Below are positions 1 through 7,057 of a stretch of DNA of 11,361 nucleotides, one piece after another (position 1 is the first letter of the stretch; each line of letters opens with the position of its first letter). A model generated the notes under the pieces. The model made no database searches. It saw nothing but the letters and a program-made list of their open reading frames with translations, and had not been told where the DNA came from. Position numbers and translations under genes: made by a program. The stretch is from an uncultured Oscillospiraceae bacterium (lineage in GTDB: Bacteria > Bacillota > Clostridia > Oscillospirales > Oscillospiraceae), in contig CAKTLD010000061.1 in assembly GCA_934572445.1 (NCBI GenBank), positions 1 through 11,361 of the forward strand, written 5' to 3'.

Positions 1-153
1 TTGATTTACGCCTGCTATGGCGTTAAAAACGGCGAATTGAAGTCAGAAGCAGGCGGTTTTAAGTATTTCACAAGTGCAGATATTGGCTCTTATTGGAACA
101 ATTTGAATACGGAACTTGAAGCAATTCCTATCAATGAGAGGGAATTGCCGTGA
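1..153 (+). CDS. C-terminal fragment of an unrecognised protein, probably from a mobile element (5' end outside window)
   Basis: The frame is open from the first base to a TGA at 151-153 and gives about 50 residues with no start needed inside the window (it includes GGFKYFTSADIGSYW and ends in NERELP). The composition looks like real coding, but I do not recognise the family. The assignment to a mobile element comes only from context: a truncated integrative-element sigma-like gene and a serine-recombinase remnant follow within 600 bases. Base composition is more AT-rich than the operon downstream. The N-terminal part lies outside the window, so neither length nor function can be judged. Confidence 0.5.
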   Translation: MIYACYGVKNGELKSEAGGFKYFTSADIGSYWNNLNTELEAIPINERELP

Positions 154-176
154 GCAGATAGCAAACCCGGCCGAGC

Positions 177-222
177 CTGTCAACGGTCAGGATGAACGGC
201 GCAAATGCGCCGCCGTTGACAG
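177..222. repeat. Nested inverted repeat (hairpin with one-sided bulge)
   Basis: CTGTCAACGG at 177-186 is exactly complementary to CCGTTGACAG at 213-222. Inside it CGGCGC at 197-202 pairs with GCGCCG at 207-212 around an AAAT loop. The right arm is one continuous 16-base strand, while the left arm is broken by a 10-base insert at 187-196. No T-tract follows, so this is not a standard intrinsic terminator. It lies between the open frame ending at 153 and the sigma-like gene at 312. Confidence 0.6.
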
Positions 223-251
223 CCCCGCCCATCTTTGCTGTTCGGTAATCA

Positions 252-284
252 AGAGGGCGACAGCATAAAATGCTGCCGCTCTCT
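252..284. repeat. Imperfect hairpin upstream of the truncated sigma-like gene
   Basis: Bases 252-266 and 270-284 form a 15-position stem with 13 Watson-Crick pairs, one G-T pair and one mismatch around a 3-base AAA loop. The core is CAGCAT/ATGCTG. It ends 27 bases before the ATG at 312. It may be an RNA structure in the leader of that gene or a weak terminator for the gene upstream. There is no clear T-run on the + strand. Confidence 0.5.
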
Positions 285-311
285 GCCATTATTCAGAAAG
301 TGGGATTTTCC

Positions 312-518
312 ATGACCGAACACGAAAAGTATCAAGAACATATCCGGCATACACACGATGCCTTTTGCAAGACTGTTATTCGCCACGCTGCCATAGACGC
401 AGCCCGAAGCATACGCAGCCGCCGCAAGCGGGAAATCTCGCTTGAATATCTGATAGAAGAAAAGCACTGTCCATTCAGTACTATATGCAAATTGTTTTTC
501 CGATGCGTTTTTTGCTGA
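312..518 (+). pseudogene. Truncated mobile-element sigma-70-like regulator
   Basis: The ATG at 312 opens a 68-residue frame. Its first roughly 50 residues (KYQEHIRHTHDAFCKTVIRHA, then a basic RSRRKREISLEYL stretch) match, from my knowledge of the family, the N-terminal half of the short sigma-70-like proteins carried by Firmicutes integrative and conjugative elements, which usually run to about 130-150 residues. The helix-turn-helix region 4 expected in the second half is absent. After about residue 52 the sequence becomes a cysteine- and phenylalanine-rich tail and stops at 516-518. That tail overlaps the 3' end of the opposite-strand recombinase remnant, so a deletion or recombination joint near 475-500 is likely. 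An upstream in-frame ATG at 270 lies inside a hairpin and is less likely to be the start. Confidence 0.55.
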
Positions 519-717
519 GATTCTCTATGCAACCAATACTGTTGTAGTAAAGCGCTGCGGTTTGAGGCGCGTGTTTAGGCCGCTTTACCACTTTTTTGTG
601 TACTACGATTTTTTCAATGAACAGCCGCAGCAGTTTCGGCGTTAGTTTCGTAATGCCCATGTAGGGTAGTTTACTGAAGAATTGCATTGAATCCCGGAAC
701 TGTATATTCTCTAAATT
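481..717 (-). pseudogene. C-terminal remnant of a large serine recombinase (DUF4368-type end)
   Basis: On the - strand the frame is open from 717 down to a TAG at 481-483. It carries a segment (ITKLTPKLLRLFIEKIVV, then a HAPQTAALYYNSIGCIE stretch) that resembles the extreme C-terminus of large serine recombinases of TndX/TnpX type and their DUF4368-like ends, where a 'LTpeiLrtfIekIvV ... iYY..iG' pattern is typical. The frame is closed by TAA at 718-720, so the catalytic serine domain and the rest of the roughly 500-residue protein are missing. The in-frame ATG at 685-687 falls inside the conserved part and is not a real start. It is therefore a gene relic marking an old element insertion. 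Family assignment is by pattern recall only. Confidence 0.6.
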
Positions 718-763
718 TTACTTTTATTTTACGCGGTTCGTGTCGCACAACTTACATTCCGAC

Positions 764-783
764 TTTATACTTATAACTATAAA
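764..783. promoter_or_regulatory. 20-bp palindrome, candidate operator of the ABC-transporter operon
   Basis: TTTATACTTATAACTATAAA matches its own reverse complement at 18 of 20 positions; only the C/G pair at positions 7 and 14 breaks symmetry. It ends 19 bases before the first gene (ATG at 803) and contains a plausible -10 hexamer, TATACT, at 766-771. A convincing -35 hexamer is not visible at the right distance (743-748 reads TCGCAC). A repressor bound here would cover the -10. It is AT-rich like Fur/PerR-type boxes but does not match their 7-1-7 consensus, so no regulator is named. Confidence 0.4.
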
Positions 784-802
784 CGTAGAAAAGAGGACCG
801 CT

Positions 803-1780
803 ATGGAAATCCGATTGGGTCAGATCTCGAAGAGCTTTGATAAAAGGCAGGTCATTCAGCCCACGACGATGACGATCGAGAACGGGAGCTTTACCACGCT
901 GCTGGGGCCCTCCGGCTGCGGCAAGACGACGCTTCTGCGGATGATCGCCGGGCTGGAAACGCCGGACGACGGTGAGATCTGGCTGGACGACACCTGTGTT
1001 TTTTCCAAGGAGCGCAGAATCAACCTGCCGCCGGAGAAGCGGAACCTCGGCTTTGTGTTTCAGGATTTTGCCCTCTGGCCCCACATGACGGTATTTGAGA
1101 ACGTTGCGTTTGGACTGCGGGCGAGAAAAGATACGGAGAATTTGCAAAGCAGAGTGCGCAGCGCGCTGCGCACGGTGCATCTGGAGGACTTTGAAAAGCG
1201 CTATCCTCATCAGCTTTCCGGCGGTCAGCAGCAGCGCGTGGCCTTCGCCCGTGCCATCGCCGTCCGGCCAGGGTGTATCCTGTTTGACGAACCGCTTTCC
1301 GCATTGGATGCCCTGCTGCGGGAGGAGATGCGGCACGAACTGACGGAGCTGACCTCTGCGCTCGGTATCACCTCCGTTTTCGTGACCCACGACCAGACGG
1401 AGGCCATGAGCATGAGCGACCGCATTGCCGTCCTGAATGACGGCTGCGTAGAGCAGTACGACGCGCCGGAGACCATTTATCACGAGCCGGCCAGCGAGTT
1501 TGTGGCGCGCTTTGTGGGAAAGTCGAATTGGCTGAGCGAAACGGAGATGTTCCGTCCAGAAGCTGCCGTGCAAACGCCCGGAAAAGACTCTCTGCACTTT
1601 GAGCTTCCCGTTCAAAGCATGCAGTATCTGGGCAGCACCTATGAAATCACAGTCCCCTACCAGACCGTAACGTGGACGCTTCACAGCGGGCAGAAAGTCA
1701 AGCCCGGTGAGGTTTTGTCCGTTTACATAGATCCCAATCAAGTCATTGCATTTCAAAAGAAAGAGGTTTTATCCGCATGA
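803..1780 (+). CDS. ABC transporter ATP-binding protein, FbpC/PotA-like
   Basis: This is the 325-residue cytoplasmic ATPase that powers the importer encoded by the next two genes. All motifs are intact: Walker A GPSGCGKT (35-42), Q-loop Q87, signature LSGGQQQR (138-145), Walker B ending in the catalytic glutamate of FDEP (E163), D-loop SALD (166-169) and switch histidine H196. The 'FVGKSNWL' stretch near residue 240 leads into a short TOBE-like regulatory domain, as in the ferric iron, spermidine and aminoethylphosphonate importers. The ATG at 803 is preferred over one at 740 because AGAGGA lies at 792-797 and the Walker A region then falls at the usual distance from the N-terminus. The stop overlaps the next start (ATGA at 1777-1780), which implies translational coupling. 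The exact substrate cannot be read from the ATPase. Confidence 0.93.
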   Translation: MEIRLGQISKSFDKRQVIQPTTMTIENGSFTTLLGPSGCGKTTLLRMIAGLETPDDGEIWLDDTCVFSKERRINLPPEKRNLGFVFQDFALWPHMTVFENVAFGLRARKDTENLQSRVRSALRTVHLEDFEKRYPHQLSGGQQQRVAFARAIAVRPGCILFDEPLSALDALLREEMRHELTELTSALGITSVFVTHDQTEAMSMSDRIAVLNDGCVEQYDAPETIYHEPASEFVARFVGKSNWLSETEMFRPEAAVQTPGKDSLHFELPVQSMQYLGSTYEITVPYQTVTWTLHSGQKVKPGEVLSVYIDPNQVIAFQKKEVLSA

Positions 1781-2820
1781 AAAGAAGTATCGTATGTCTC
1801 CTGCTGGCCCTGTGCCTTTGCCTTGGCCTGGCGGCCTGCGGCGCAAAGCCGTCTCAGGATGAAGCAAATCCCCCCGAAAACGATCCCTCTGTTTCCGAAA
1901 ATACCGACACGCAGCTCTCCGGTAAGGTGACGGTCTATATGCCCAGCCCCGCCGGCCTTGCCGATAAGCTGGCCGAGGCCTTCACCGCGAAGACCGGCGT
2001 TGAGGTCGAGCAGTTTCAGGGTACGACCGGCGAAATCCTGGCCCGCCTCGAAGCAGAGCAGGCCAACCCCGTGGCTGACGTCGTCATCCTCGCCTCCTGG
2101 TCCGACGGCCTGAGCCTGAAGGCGGGCGGTCAGCTCGAAAGCTACACCCCCGCAGACTCGGACAAGGTCAACGACGGCTGGATCGACGAGGACAGCATGC
2201 TCTTCGGCTCCAGCGCCTCCGCGGTCGGCGTCATCTACAACACGACCGTCATCCCTGAACTGAACGCCGACTGGGCAGAGCTGGCGGACGCCCAGTACAA
2301 GGACATGATCGCGATCCCCGACCCGGAAAAGTCCGGCGCGTGCAAGGACTTCCTCGCGGGCTTTGTGACCGGCACCGCTGACGGCGAAGCCATCATGCAG
2401 AGCTGGGCGGACAACGGCCTGACCGTCCCCGGCGCGAACAAAGCAGCGCTCGAAGCCGTCACCACCGGCGAAAAGGGCATCCTGATCGCGGGCGTGGACT
2501 ACAACGCCTATTCCTCCATGGCCAAGGGCGAGCCGCTGAACATCTACTATCCCGCCTCCGGCACGGTCGTCAATCCCCGCCCTGCCATGATCCTCAAGAC
2601 CGCGCCGAATATGGACAACGCCAAGGCGTTCATCGACTTCCTGTTCAGCGATGAAGCGCAGCAGCTCGTTGCCGACGCCTATCTTCTGCCCGGTCGCAGC
2701 GATATCCAGTGCGACAAGCGCACCAACCTCTCCGATATCCCGCAGATCACCACCGACTGGAGCAAGATGATGGAGGTCGCCTCCGACACCGCAGCAGAGC
2801 TCAACAGCCTTTGCCAGTAA
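1777..2820 (+). CDS. Lipoprotein solute-binding protein, FbpA/AfuA-like (ferric iron or related substrate)
   Basis: This 347-residue extracellular receptor delivers substrate to the permease. A lipoprotein signal peptide with lipobox LAAC puts the modified cysteine at position 21, so the mature protein is anchored to the outer face of the membrane. An acidic, proline-rich linker (about 24-48) precedes the binding fold, which begins at GKVTVYMPSPAG. The C-terminal part has the pattern typical of family-1 iron-type receptors (APNMDNAKAFIDFLFSDEAQ) around residues 270-290. FbpA-type, aminoethylphosphonate and thiamine receptors share this fold. A YY pair occurs near residue 260, but I cannot confirm that it occupies the iron-ligand position. 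Position between ATPase and fused permease supports a complete importer. Iron is the most likely substrate, but this is inference. Confidence 0.88.
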   Translation: MKRSIVCLLLALCLCLGLAACGAKPSQDEANPPENDPSVSENTDTQLSGKVTVYMPSPAGLADKLAEAFTAKTGVEVEQFQGTTGEILARLEAEQANPVADVVILASWSDGLSLKAGGQLESYTPADSDKVNDGWIDEDSMLFGSSASAVGVIYNTTVIPELNADWAELADAQYKDMIAIPDPEKSGACKDFLAGFVTGTADGEAIMQSWADNGLTVPGANKAALEAVTTGEKGILIAGVDYNAYSSMAKGEPLNIYYPASGTVVNPRPAMILKTAPNMDNAKAFIDFLFSDEAQQLVADAYLLPGRSDIQCDKRTNLSDIPQITTDWSKMMEVASDTAAELNSLCQ

Positions 2821-2835
2821 GAAAACGGAGGGCGT

Positions 2836-4497
2836 ATGAGACAGCTTGAGCTGAAAAAGAATATCTTGTTGGCGCTGCTGCTGGTGCTTCTGACAGGTCT
2901 GATCCTCTGCCCTCTGATCACAGTTTTTGCCAAGGCGGTCATCGTCGATGACCGCCTTGATCTGTATCAGGCGTGGAGAATCATCGCAAGCGCGGAAAAT
3001 GTGCAGACCATCTGCAACTCGCTGCTGCTCGGCGTGTGTGTTGTGCTGTGTTCCACGTTCATCGCCGTGCCGACGGCGTATTTACTGGCCCGCACGCAGC
3101 TCAAAAAATATAGCTGGCTGGACATCATCTTTATGATTCCGTTTATGACGCCGCCGTATATCGCGTCCATGGGCTGGATCCTGTTCATGCAGAAAAAGGG
3201 ACTTTTTCAGCAGCTTTTTCCGGCGACGGGCTCGTGGTCGGAGGGATTTTTCTGCTTCGGCGGGCTCGTGCTGGTGATGAGTCTGCACATGTTCCCGTTT
3301 TTGATGACCATGCTCAAAAACGCCATGATGAATATCCCCGCGAGCTTAGAGGAAAGCGGTGCGGTGTTCGGCGCAGGCTTTGCGCTGCGGCTGCGGAAAA
3401 TTTTTGCGCCGCTGCTGACCGGCAACTATGCCATCGGCGCGCTGCTGGTGTTCGTCAAGACGCTTTCTGAATACGGTACGCCCTACACGCTGGGGCGGCG
3501 CATTGGCTTCTATGTGTTCACCACCGATATCCACCGCTACTCCACCACCGCGCCCATTGACTTCGGCCGCTCTGCAAGTCTGTCCTCCATTCTGGTCTGC
3601 ATCTGCATGGCGATGTGGCTGATGCAGAATTATATTACAGGAAAAAACAGCTATCGGCTGGTCAGCGGCAAGGGCAGCCGCCCGGCGCAGACAAAGCTGT
3701 CCGCCGCGGGACAGATCGGCGCGTGGCTGTGGGTGGGACTGGTCATTCTGGTCGCCATCGGCGTACCGTATTTCTCCATCATCTCCACCTCGCTCATCAA
3801 GCTGCGCGGCTACGGTCTGGCTGCGGGAAATTTTACGCTTGACCACTATAAGGAGCTGCTGACCACGCCGAAGGCGCTCGCTTCCATTTGGAAGAGCCTG
3901 TTTCTGGCGGTCTCCTCCGCGACGATCTGCTCCGTGATCGGCACGGCGGTGGTAGTGGCGGTGCGCAGATCAAAGGGCTTTTTCAAAAAGGCGCTGGAGG
4001 GTGTCAGCCTGCCGCCGGAAATGCTGCCGAGCATCGTACTGGTTATCGGCATCATGCTGTTCTGGAACGCGGTCTATAAGGTGCTTCCGCTCTATAACAC
4101 CATCGGCATCATGGTGCTGGCCTATGTGGTGCTGTATCTGCCCTACACGGTGCAGTATGTCACGTCCACCTTCACGCAGATCAACGACAGCCTTTTGCAG
4201 GCGGGGCGTGTGTTTGGCGGTACGCCCTCGTATGTGTTCCGCCGCGTCACGCTGCCGATGATCTCCCGCGGTATCTTTGCCGGGTGGATGATGATCTTCA
4301 TCATCGCGTTCCGCGAGCTCGTGACGGCCAGCCTCATTGCGCCGCCCAATACGCTGGTGGTCTCGACGTACATCAACCGCGAGTTTGAGCAGGGGAGCGT
4401 GTCGCTCGGCATGGCGATGGCGGTTCTGTGCGTGCTCATCACGACCACGGCGCTGCTGGTGTTCAACCGCTGCGTGGGCAAGCAGAAGGAGGCATAA
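2836..4497 (+). CDS. ABC transporter permease, fused two-domain FbpB/AfuB-like
   Basis: This 553-residue integral membrane protein is a tandem fusion of two BPD_transp_1 permease domains, the arrangement typical of ferric iron (FbpB) and some phosphonate importers. Each half has its own ATPase-docking EAA-type loop: about 171-193 (LEESGAVFGAGF...IFAPLL) and about 454-475 (LQAGRVFGGTP...VTLPMI). Hydrophobic helices fill about 9-34, 60-85, 95-118 and onward in the first half; the second half restarts with a helix at about 295-320 after a basic cytoplasmic linker (270-290). GGAGG lies five bases before the ATG, and the gene starts 15 bases after the receptor stop. One gene supplies the whole pore, so only one ATPase and one receptor gene are needed. 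Confidence 0.9.
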   Translation: MRQLELKKNILLALLLVLLTGLILCPLITVFAKAVIVDDRLDLYQAWRIIASAENVQTICNSLLLGVCVVLCSTFIAVPTAYLLARTQLKKYSWLDIIFMIPFMTPPYIASMGWILFMQKKGLFQQLFPATGSWSEGFFCFGGLVLVMSLHMFPFLMTMLKNAMMNIPASLEESGAVFGAGFALRLRKIFAPLLTGNYAIGALLVFVKTLSEYGTPYTLGRRIGFYVFTTDIHRYSTTAPIDFGRSASLSSILVCICMAMWLMQNYITGKNSYRLVSGKGSRPAQTKLSAAGQIGAWLWVGLVILVAIGVPYFSIISTSLIKLRGYGLAAGNFTLDHYKELLTTPKALASIWKSLFLAVSSATICSVIGTAVVVAVRRSKGFFKKALEGVSLPPEMLPSIVLVIGIMLFWNAVYKVLPLYNTIGIMVLAYVVLYLPYTVQYVTSTFTQINDSLLQAGRVFGGTPSYVFRRVTLPMISRGIFAGWMMIFIIAFRELVTASLIAPPNTLVVSTYINREFEQGSVSLGMAMAVLCVLITTTALLVFNRCVGKQKEA

Positions 4498-4498
4498 T

Positions 4499-5563
4499 AT
4501 GGAGCTTATCATCGCCGGCGGCGTGGGCGAGCATGGCCGCAACTGCTTTCTGGTGCAGGGGGAAACGATCCGCTTTCTGGTGGACTGCGGCGTCATGGCC
4601 GACACGCCGGAGGACCCGTATCCCCGTCTGACGCAAGAGCGGATATGCAATCTGGACGCTGTATTTCTGACCCACTCCCACGCCGACCACACCGGTGCAT
4701 TGCCGTGGCTGTATGCAAACGGCTTTCGGGGCACGGTGATCGCGGCGGCGGATACGCTGCGTCAGCTTCCCTTTGCAGTGCGGGAAAGCTGTGCGTTGGA
4801 TGAGTTTTGCCCCAGCGGAACGGGACAGCTGCAAAATCTGTCTATCCAGTGGGGGCGCAGCGGGCATTGTGCGGGCAGCGTATGGTATCGCTTTACCGAA
4901 AACGGCAAGTCCATTTTCTTTTCCGGAGACTATACCGAAGATACGCAGGTCTACGCCTGCGACCCTATCCGAGATCGGCACGCCGATCTTGCTGTGCTGG
5001 ACTGCGCCTACGGGCTGGACGAGACGCCGTATGCGGCGTCCTGCGACCGGCTCGTTCGTGAAACTGAGAAGTTGCTGTCTGACCGCAAGCTGTTGCTTTT
5101 TCCTGTGCCGAAATATGGCCGCGGGCTGGAAATTTTAAAGCTGTTTTCGGATCACTTGTCCGGCGTTTACTATTACGCCGACGCGCTCTTTTTGCAAAAT
5201 CTCGCGGAGCAGGACGCGGGCGGCTTCTGGTATCATCCGGTAAAAATCAACGCCTCGATTTGCTCATACGATGGACAGCCCCAAGGTATCGTATTTGTCA
5301 GCGACCCGCAACTGCGTGGCGAGGCGGCACGGAACGCGGCGGAGCAGGTGCTGTCTGTGGGCGGAAGGGCGGTCATGACCGGAACGCTGGAAAAGGGCTC
5401 TTACAGCGAAAGCCTATTCCAACAAGGAAAGATGGCGCTGCTGCGCTATCCGGTGCATCTGAACCACGCGCAGTTCAGACAGCTGGCGGCGAAGAACTGC
5501 TTTGCGAGGGTCGTCCCGTATCACTCAAAGAAGTTCTCCTTTGCACAGGAGATCACGATCTGA
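4499..5563 (+). CDS. MBL-fold metallohydrolase of the beta-CASP (RNase J/CPSF-like) group
   Basis: The 354-residue protein has a complete metallo-beta-lactamase metal site: HSHADH at 59-64, H123 (GHCAGS) and D144 (FSGDYTED). The start (AGGVGEHGRNCFLV, then DCG at 29-31) is of the kind seen in RNA-processing members. A beta-CASP signature follows: FPVPKYGRGLE (about 201-211, compare the P-F-A-x-G-R-x-Q-E motif), VMTGTL (about 292-297), HLNH (320-323) and a final histidine H342. It is shorter than RNase J, and I see no added RNA-binding domain. AAGGAGG precedes the ATG, which begins one base after the permease stop, so the gene is firmly in the transporter operon. The group includes nucleases, but the substrate here is unknown; a non-nucleic-acid hydrolase is possible. 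Confidence 0.85.
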   Translation: MELIIAGGVGEHGRNCFLVQGETIRFLVDCGVMADTPEDPYPRLTQERICNLDAVFLTHSHADHTGALPWLYANGFRGTVIAAADTLRQLPFAVRESCALDEFCPSGTGQLQNLSIQWGRSGHCAGSVWYRFTENGKSIFFSGDYTEDTQVYACDPIRDRHADLAVLDCAYGLDETPYAASCDRLVRETEKLLSDRKLLLFPVPKYGRGLEILKLFSDHLSGVYYYADALFLQNLAEQDAGGFWYHPVKINASICSYDGQPQGIVFVSDPQLRGEAARNAAEQVLSVGGRAVMTGTLEKGSYSESLFQQGKMALLRYPVHLNHAQFRQLAAKNCFARVVPYHSKKFSFAQEITI

Positions 5564-5608
5564 GGGGGGGGCATCATGCCGATGTGCAGCGATAGGAAGG
5601 GGGAGAAG

Positions 5609-6058
5609 ATGAAAAGGATCTTGCCTGCTGCAGTCATCGCTGCGATGCTTCTCGGCCTGTGCGGCCTGCTCTGGCCGCACAGCTTTGCCAAGTTGCAGCC
5701 AGAATGCGATTCTGTTATAATACTCCGTATCGACACCGCTGCCGACTGCGTTTCACAAACCTTCACGCGGGAAACCTACGCCTCCGGCTCCGTGAAATTT
5801 GAGAGAGTCATGGACATTTTCTCCCGCTATACCTACCACCGTTCCCTTCGGACGCTGGCAGGCGCGAGCGCTATGGACGGCAACCACGCCGGGTTTTCGC
5901 TCAGCGTTTATCTGGATCATGGCGATGACCGTGTGGATATCATGTGCGGCGGCACCGGTGAGATCGCCATTGACGGCCTTGTCTGGCGCGTCGGGTATTG
6001 GGGCGACCGTGCGTCCCTTGCCATGATGGCGGAGCTCGCGGCGGTGCTGGAAAAATAG
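5609..6058 (+). CDS. Small exported protein of unknown function
   Basis: I do not recognise this 149-residue protein. It starts with a basic MKR followed by a hydrophobic stretch (about 5-24) that serves as a signal peptide or single anchor, so the rest is probably outside the membrane. The body is soluble and mixed in character, with three cysteines in the predicted extracellular part (33, 47 and 118 approximately) but no metal-binding or enzymatic motif I can name. The ATG at 5609 is chosen because GGGGGAGA sits just before it; an in-frame ATG at 5576 would add eleven hydrophilic residues ahead of the signal sequence. It lies 45 bases after the beta-CASP gene and 25 bases before the iron-sulfur gene, so it is probably co-transcribed. 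It could be an accessory or partner of the membrane iron-sulfur protein. Confidence 0.75.
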   Translation: MKRILPAAVIAAMLLGLCGLLWPHSFAKLQPECDSVIILRIDTAADCVSQTFTRETYASGSVKFERVMDIFSRYTYHRSLRTLAGASAMDGNHAGFSLSVYLDHGDDRVDIMCGGTGEIAIDGLVWRVGYWGDRASLAMMAELAAVLEK

Positions 6059-6083
6059 AAGAATATGGGAGGAAAGGGCAGAG

Positions 6084-6926
6084 ATGAAAAAAAGCGGCAT
6101 TTTCAAAAAATATCTGCCGTCGGCGCTGATGCTCCTGCTGTTTGAAGCGGTGGCGGTCACGCTGTGGCTGACAAAGGACAACTTGTTTTATCTGCTGAAT
6201 TTCAGCTATATCGGCGGCTGTCTCGCGCTGGGAACGGCGCTCTTTACTGCTGGGAAACGCTATGCCCGGCGTTTCGTGCAGCTGGCGGTCGGGTGCTATA
6301 TGCTGCTGTACCTCGGCGTGATCTCCCGCGAGAATATGCAGATCGAGGGCTTCTGGTACTATCTGTTCCTTGGCTCCTTTGAGGCAGCGACCATCCACTA
6401 TGCGGTAGCGAAAATTTTCGGCCCGCTGCTCTTTGGGCGCGGATGGTGCGGCTACGCCTGCTGGACGGCGATGGTGCTGGATTTCCTGCCCTATAAACAG
6501 CCGCGATCGCCGCGAAAGGAGAAACTGGGTATTCTGCGCTACGGGATGTTCGTTTTGTCGCTGGCGCTGGTGTCCGGGCTGTTTTTGATGAAGATTGCAA
6601 ATTTGGAGCAGATCATGTTCTGGCTGTTTCTCGCCGGAAATGCGCTCTATTACATCGCGGGCGCCGCGCTTGCTGTTGCGTTCAAAGATAACCGGGCGTT
6701 CTGCAAATATCTGTGTCCTATCACGGTATTCCTCAAGCCTATGAGTTATTCTTCCCTGCTGCGCGTCCACTGCGATGAGAGCAAATGCGTCCACTGCGGC
6801 AAATGTCTGCGGGCTTGCCCCATGAATGTGGAGGTCAACAAGGAGTCTCGCAGGCGAAAAAACGGGACGGAGTGCATCCTTTGCTATGAATGTACCCAAA
6901 TTTGCCCTACCAAAGCTCTCCACTAA
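6084..6926 (+). CDS. Membrane-bound 4Fe-4S protein, NapH/CcoG-like
   Basis: The 280-residue protein has about five to six hydrophobic segments (roughly 12-29, 40-55, 66-83, 92-112, 152-170, 175-200) followed by a cytoplasmic ferredoxin tail. The membrane part holds the family's cysteine pairs GRGWCGYAC (C122, C126) and CKYLCP (C207, C211). The tail has two [4Fe-4S] motifs: CVHCGKCLRACP (235, 238, 241, 245) and CILCYECTQICP (264, 267, 270, 274). Relatives such as NapH, NosR C-termini and CcoG move electrons across or along the membrane. No nitrate, nitrous oxide or cytochrome genes are nearby; the neighbours are an iron-type importer and a small exported protein. A role in reducing the imported metal or an exported partner is inference. 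It is the last gene before a terminator. GGGAGG lies upstream of the ATG. Confidence 0.88.
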   Translation: MKKSGIFKKYLPSALMLLLFEAVAVTLWLTKDNLFYLLNFSYIGGCLALGTALFTAGKRYARRFVQLAVGCYMLLYLGVISRENMQIEGFWYYLFLGSFEAATIHYAVAKIFGPLLFGRGWCGYACWTAMVLDFLPYKQPRSPRKEKLGILRYGMFVLSLALVSGLFLMKIANLEQIMFWLFLAGNALYYIAGAALAVAFKDNRAFCKYLCPITVFLKPMSYSSLLRVHCDESKCVHCGKCLRACPMNVEVNKESRRRKNGTECILCYECTQICPTKALH

Positions 6927-6930
6927 ACAA

Positions 6931-6970
6931 AAGGGGGGGACACGATCTAAAGTAGACCGTGTCCCCCTTG
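6931..6970. terminator. Hairpin terminator between convergent operons, probably bidirectional
   Basis: GGGGGACACG at 6935-6944 pairs exactly with CGTGTCCCCC at 6958-6967, around a 13-base loop. Flanking AA/TT can extend the stem with two bulged G residues. On the - strand the stem is followed by TTTTGTTT, a good tract for ending hup transcription. On the + strand the run after the stem (TTGGTTTGTATTG) is weaker. The hairpin begins four bases after the iron-sulfur gene's stop and lies 87 bases downstream of the hup stop, so it can serve both. Confidence 0.8.
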
Positions 6971-7057
6971 GTTTGTATTGCTTTAAGCGATACTTTTTAT
7001 ATTGTCCTTGCGCGCAGGTATCATTTGTGACCAGAGTGATTCCCTTTTATAGCGGAT

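Noticed and set aside
682..710. A sigma-A promoter TTGCAT-17-TATTCT for the importer operon
   Set aside because: Both hexamers match poorly and they overlap the serine-recombinase remnant; the site near 766-771 is closer to the gene but also lacks a -35, so no promoter is called with confidence.
752..1756. A 334-codon - strand open frame opposite the ABC ATPase gene
   Set aside because: The + strand has every ABC ATPase motif in order; the - strand product has no family features and typical shadow composition.
4337..4498. N-terminal extension of the MBL protein from an ATG inside the permease gene
   Set aside because: The extension is Arg/Trp/Ser-rich shadow sequence; the ATG at 4499 has AAGGAGG at good spacing and starts directly with the family's first strand.
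3970..4734. A 254-codon - strand open frame across the permease and MBL genes
   Set aside because: It crosses two well-supported genes on the other strand and its His/Arg/Asp-rich product is a shadow.
5940..6923. A 327-codon - strand open frame opposite the iron-sulfur gene
   Set aside because: The + strand carries two ferredoxin motifs and membrane cysteine pairs; the - strand frame is a shadow.
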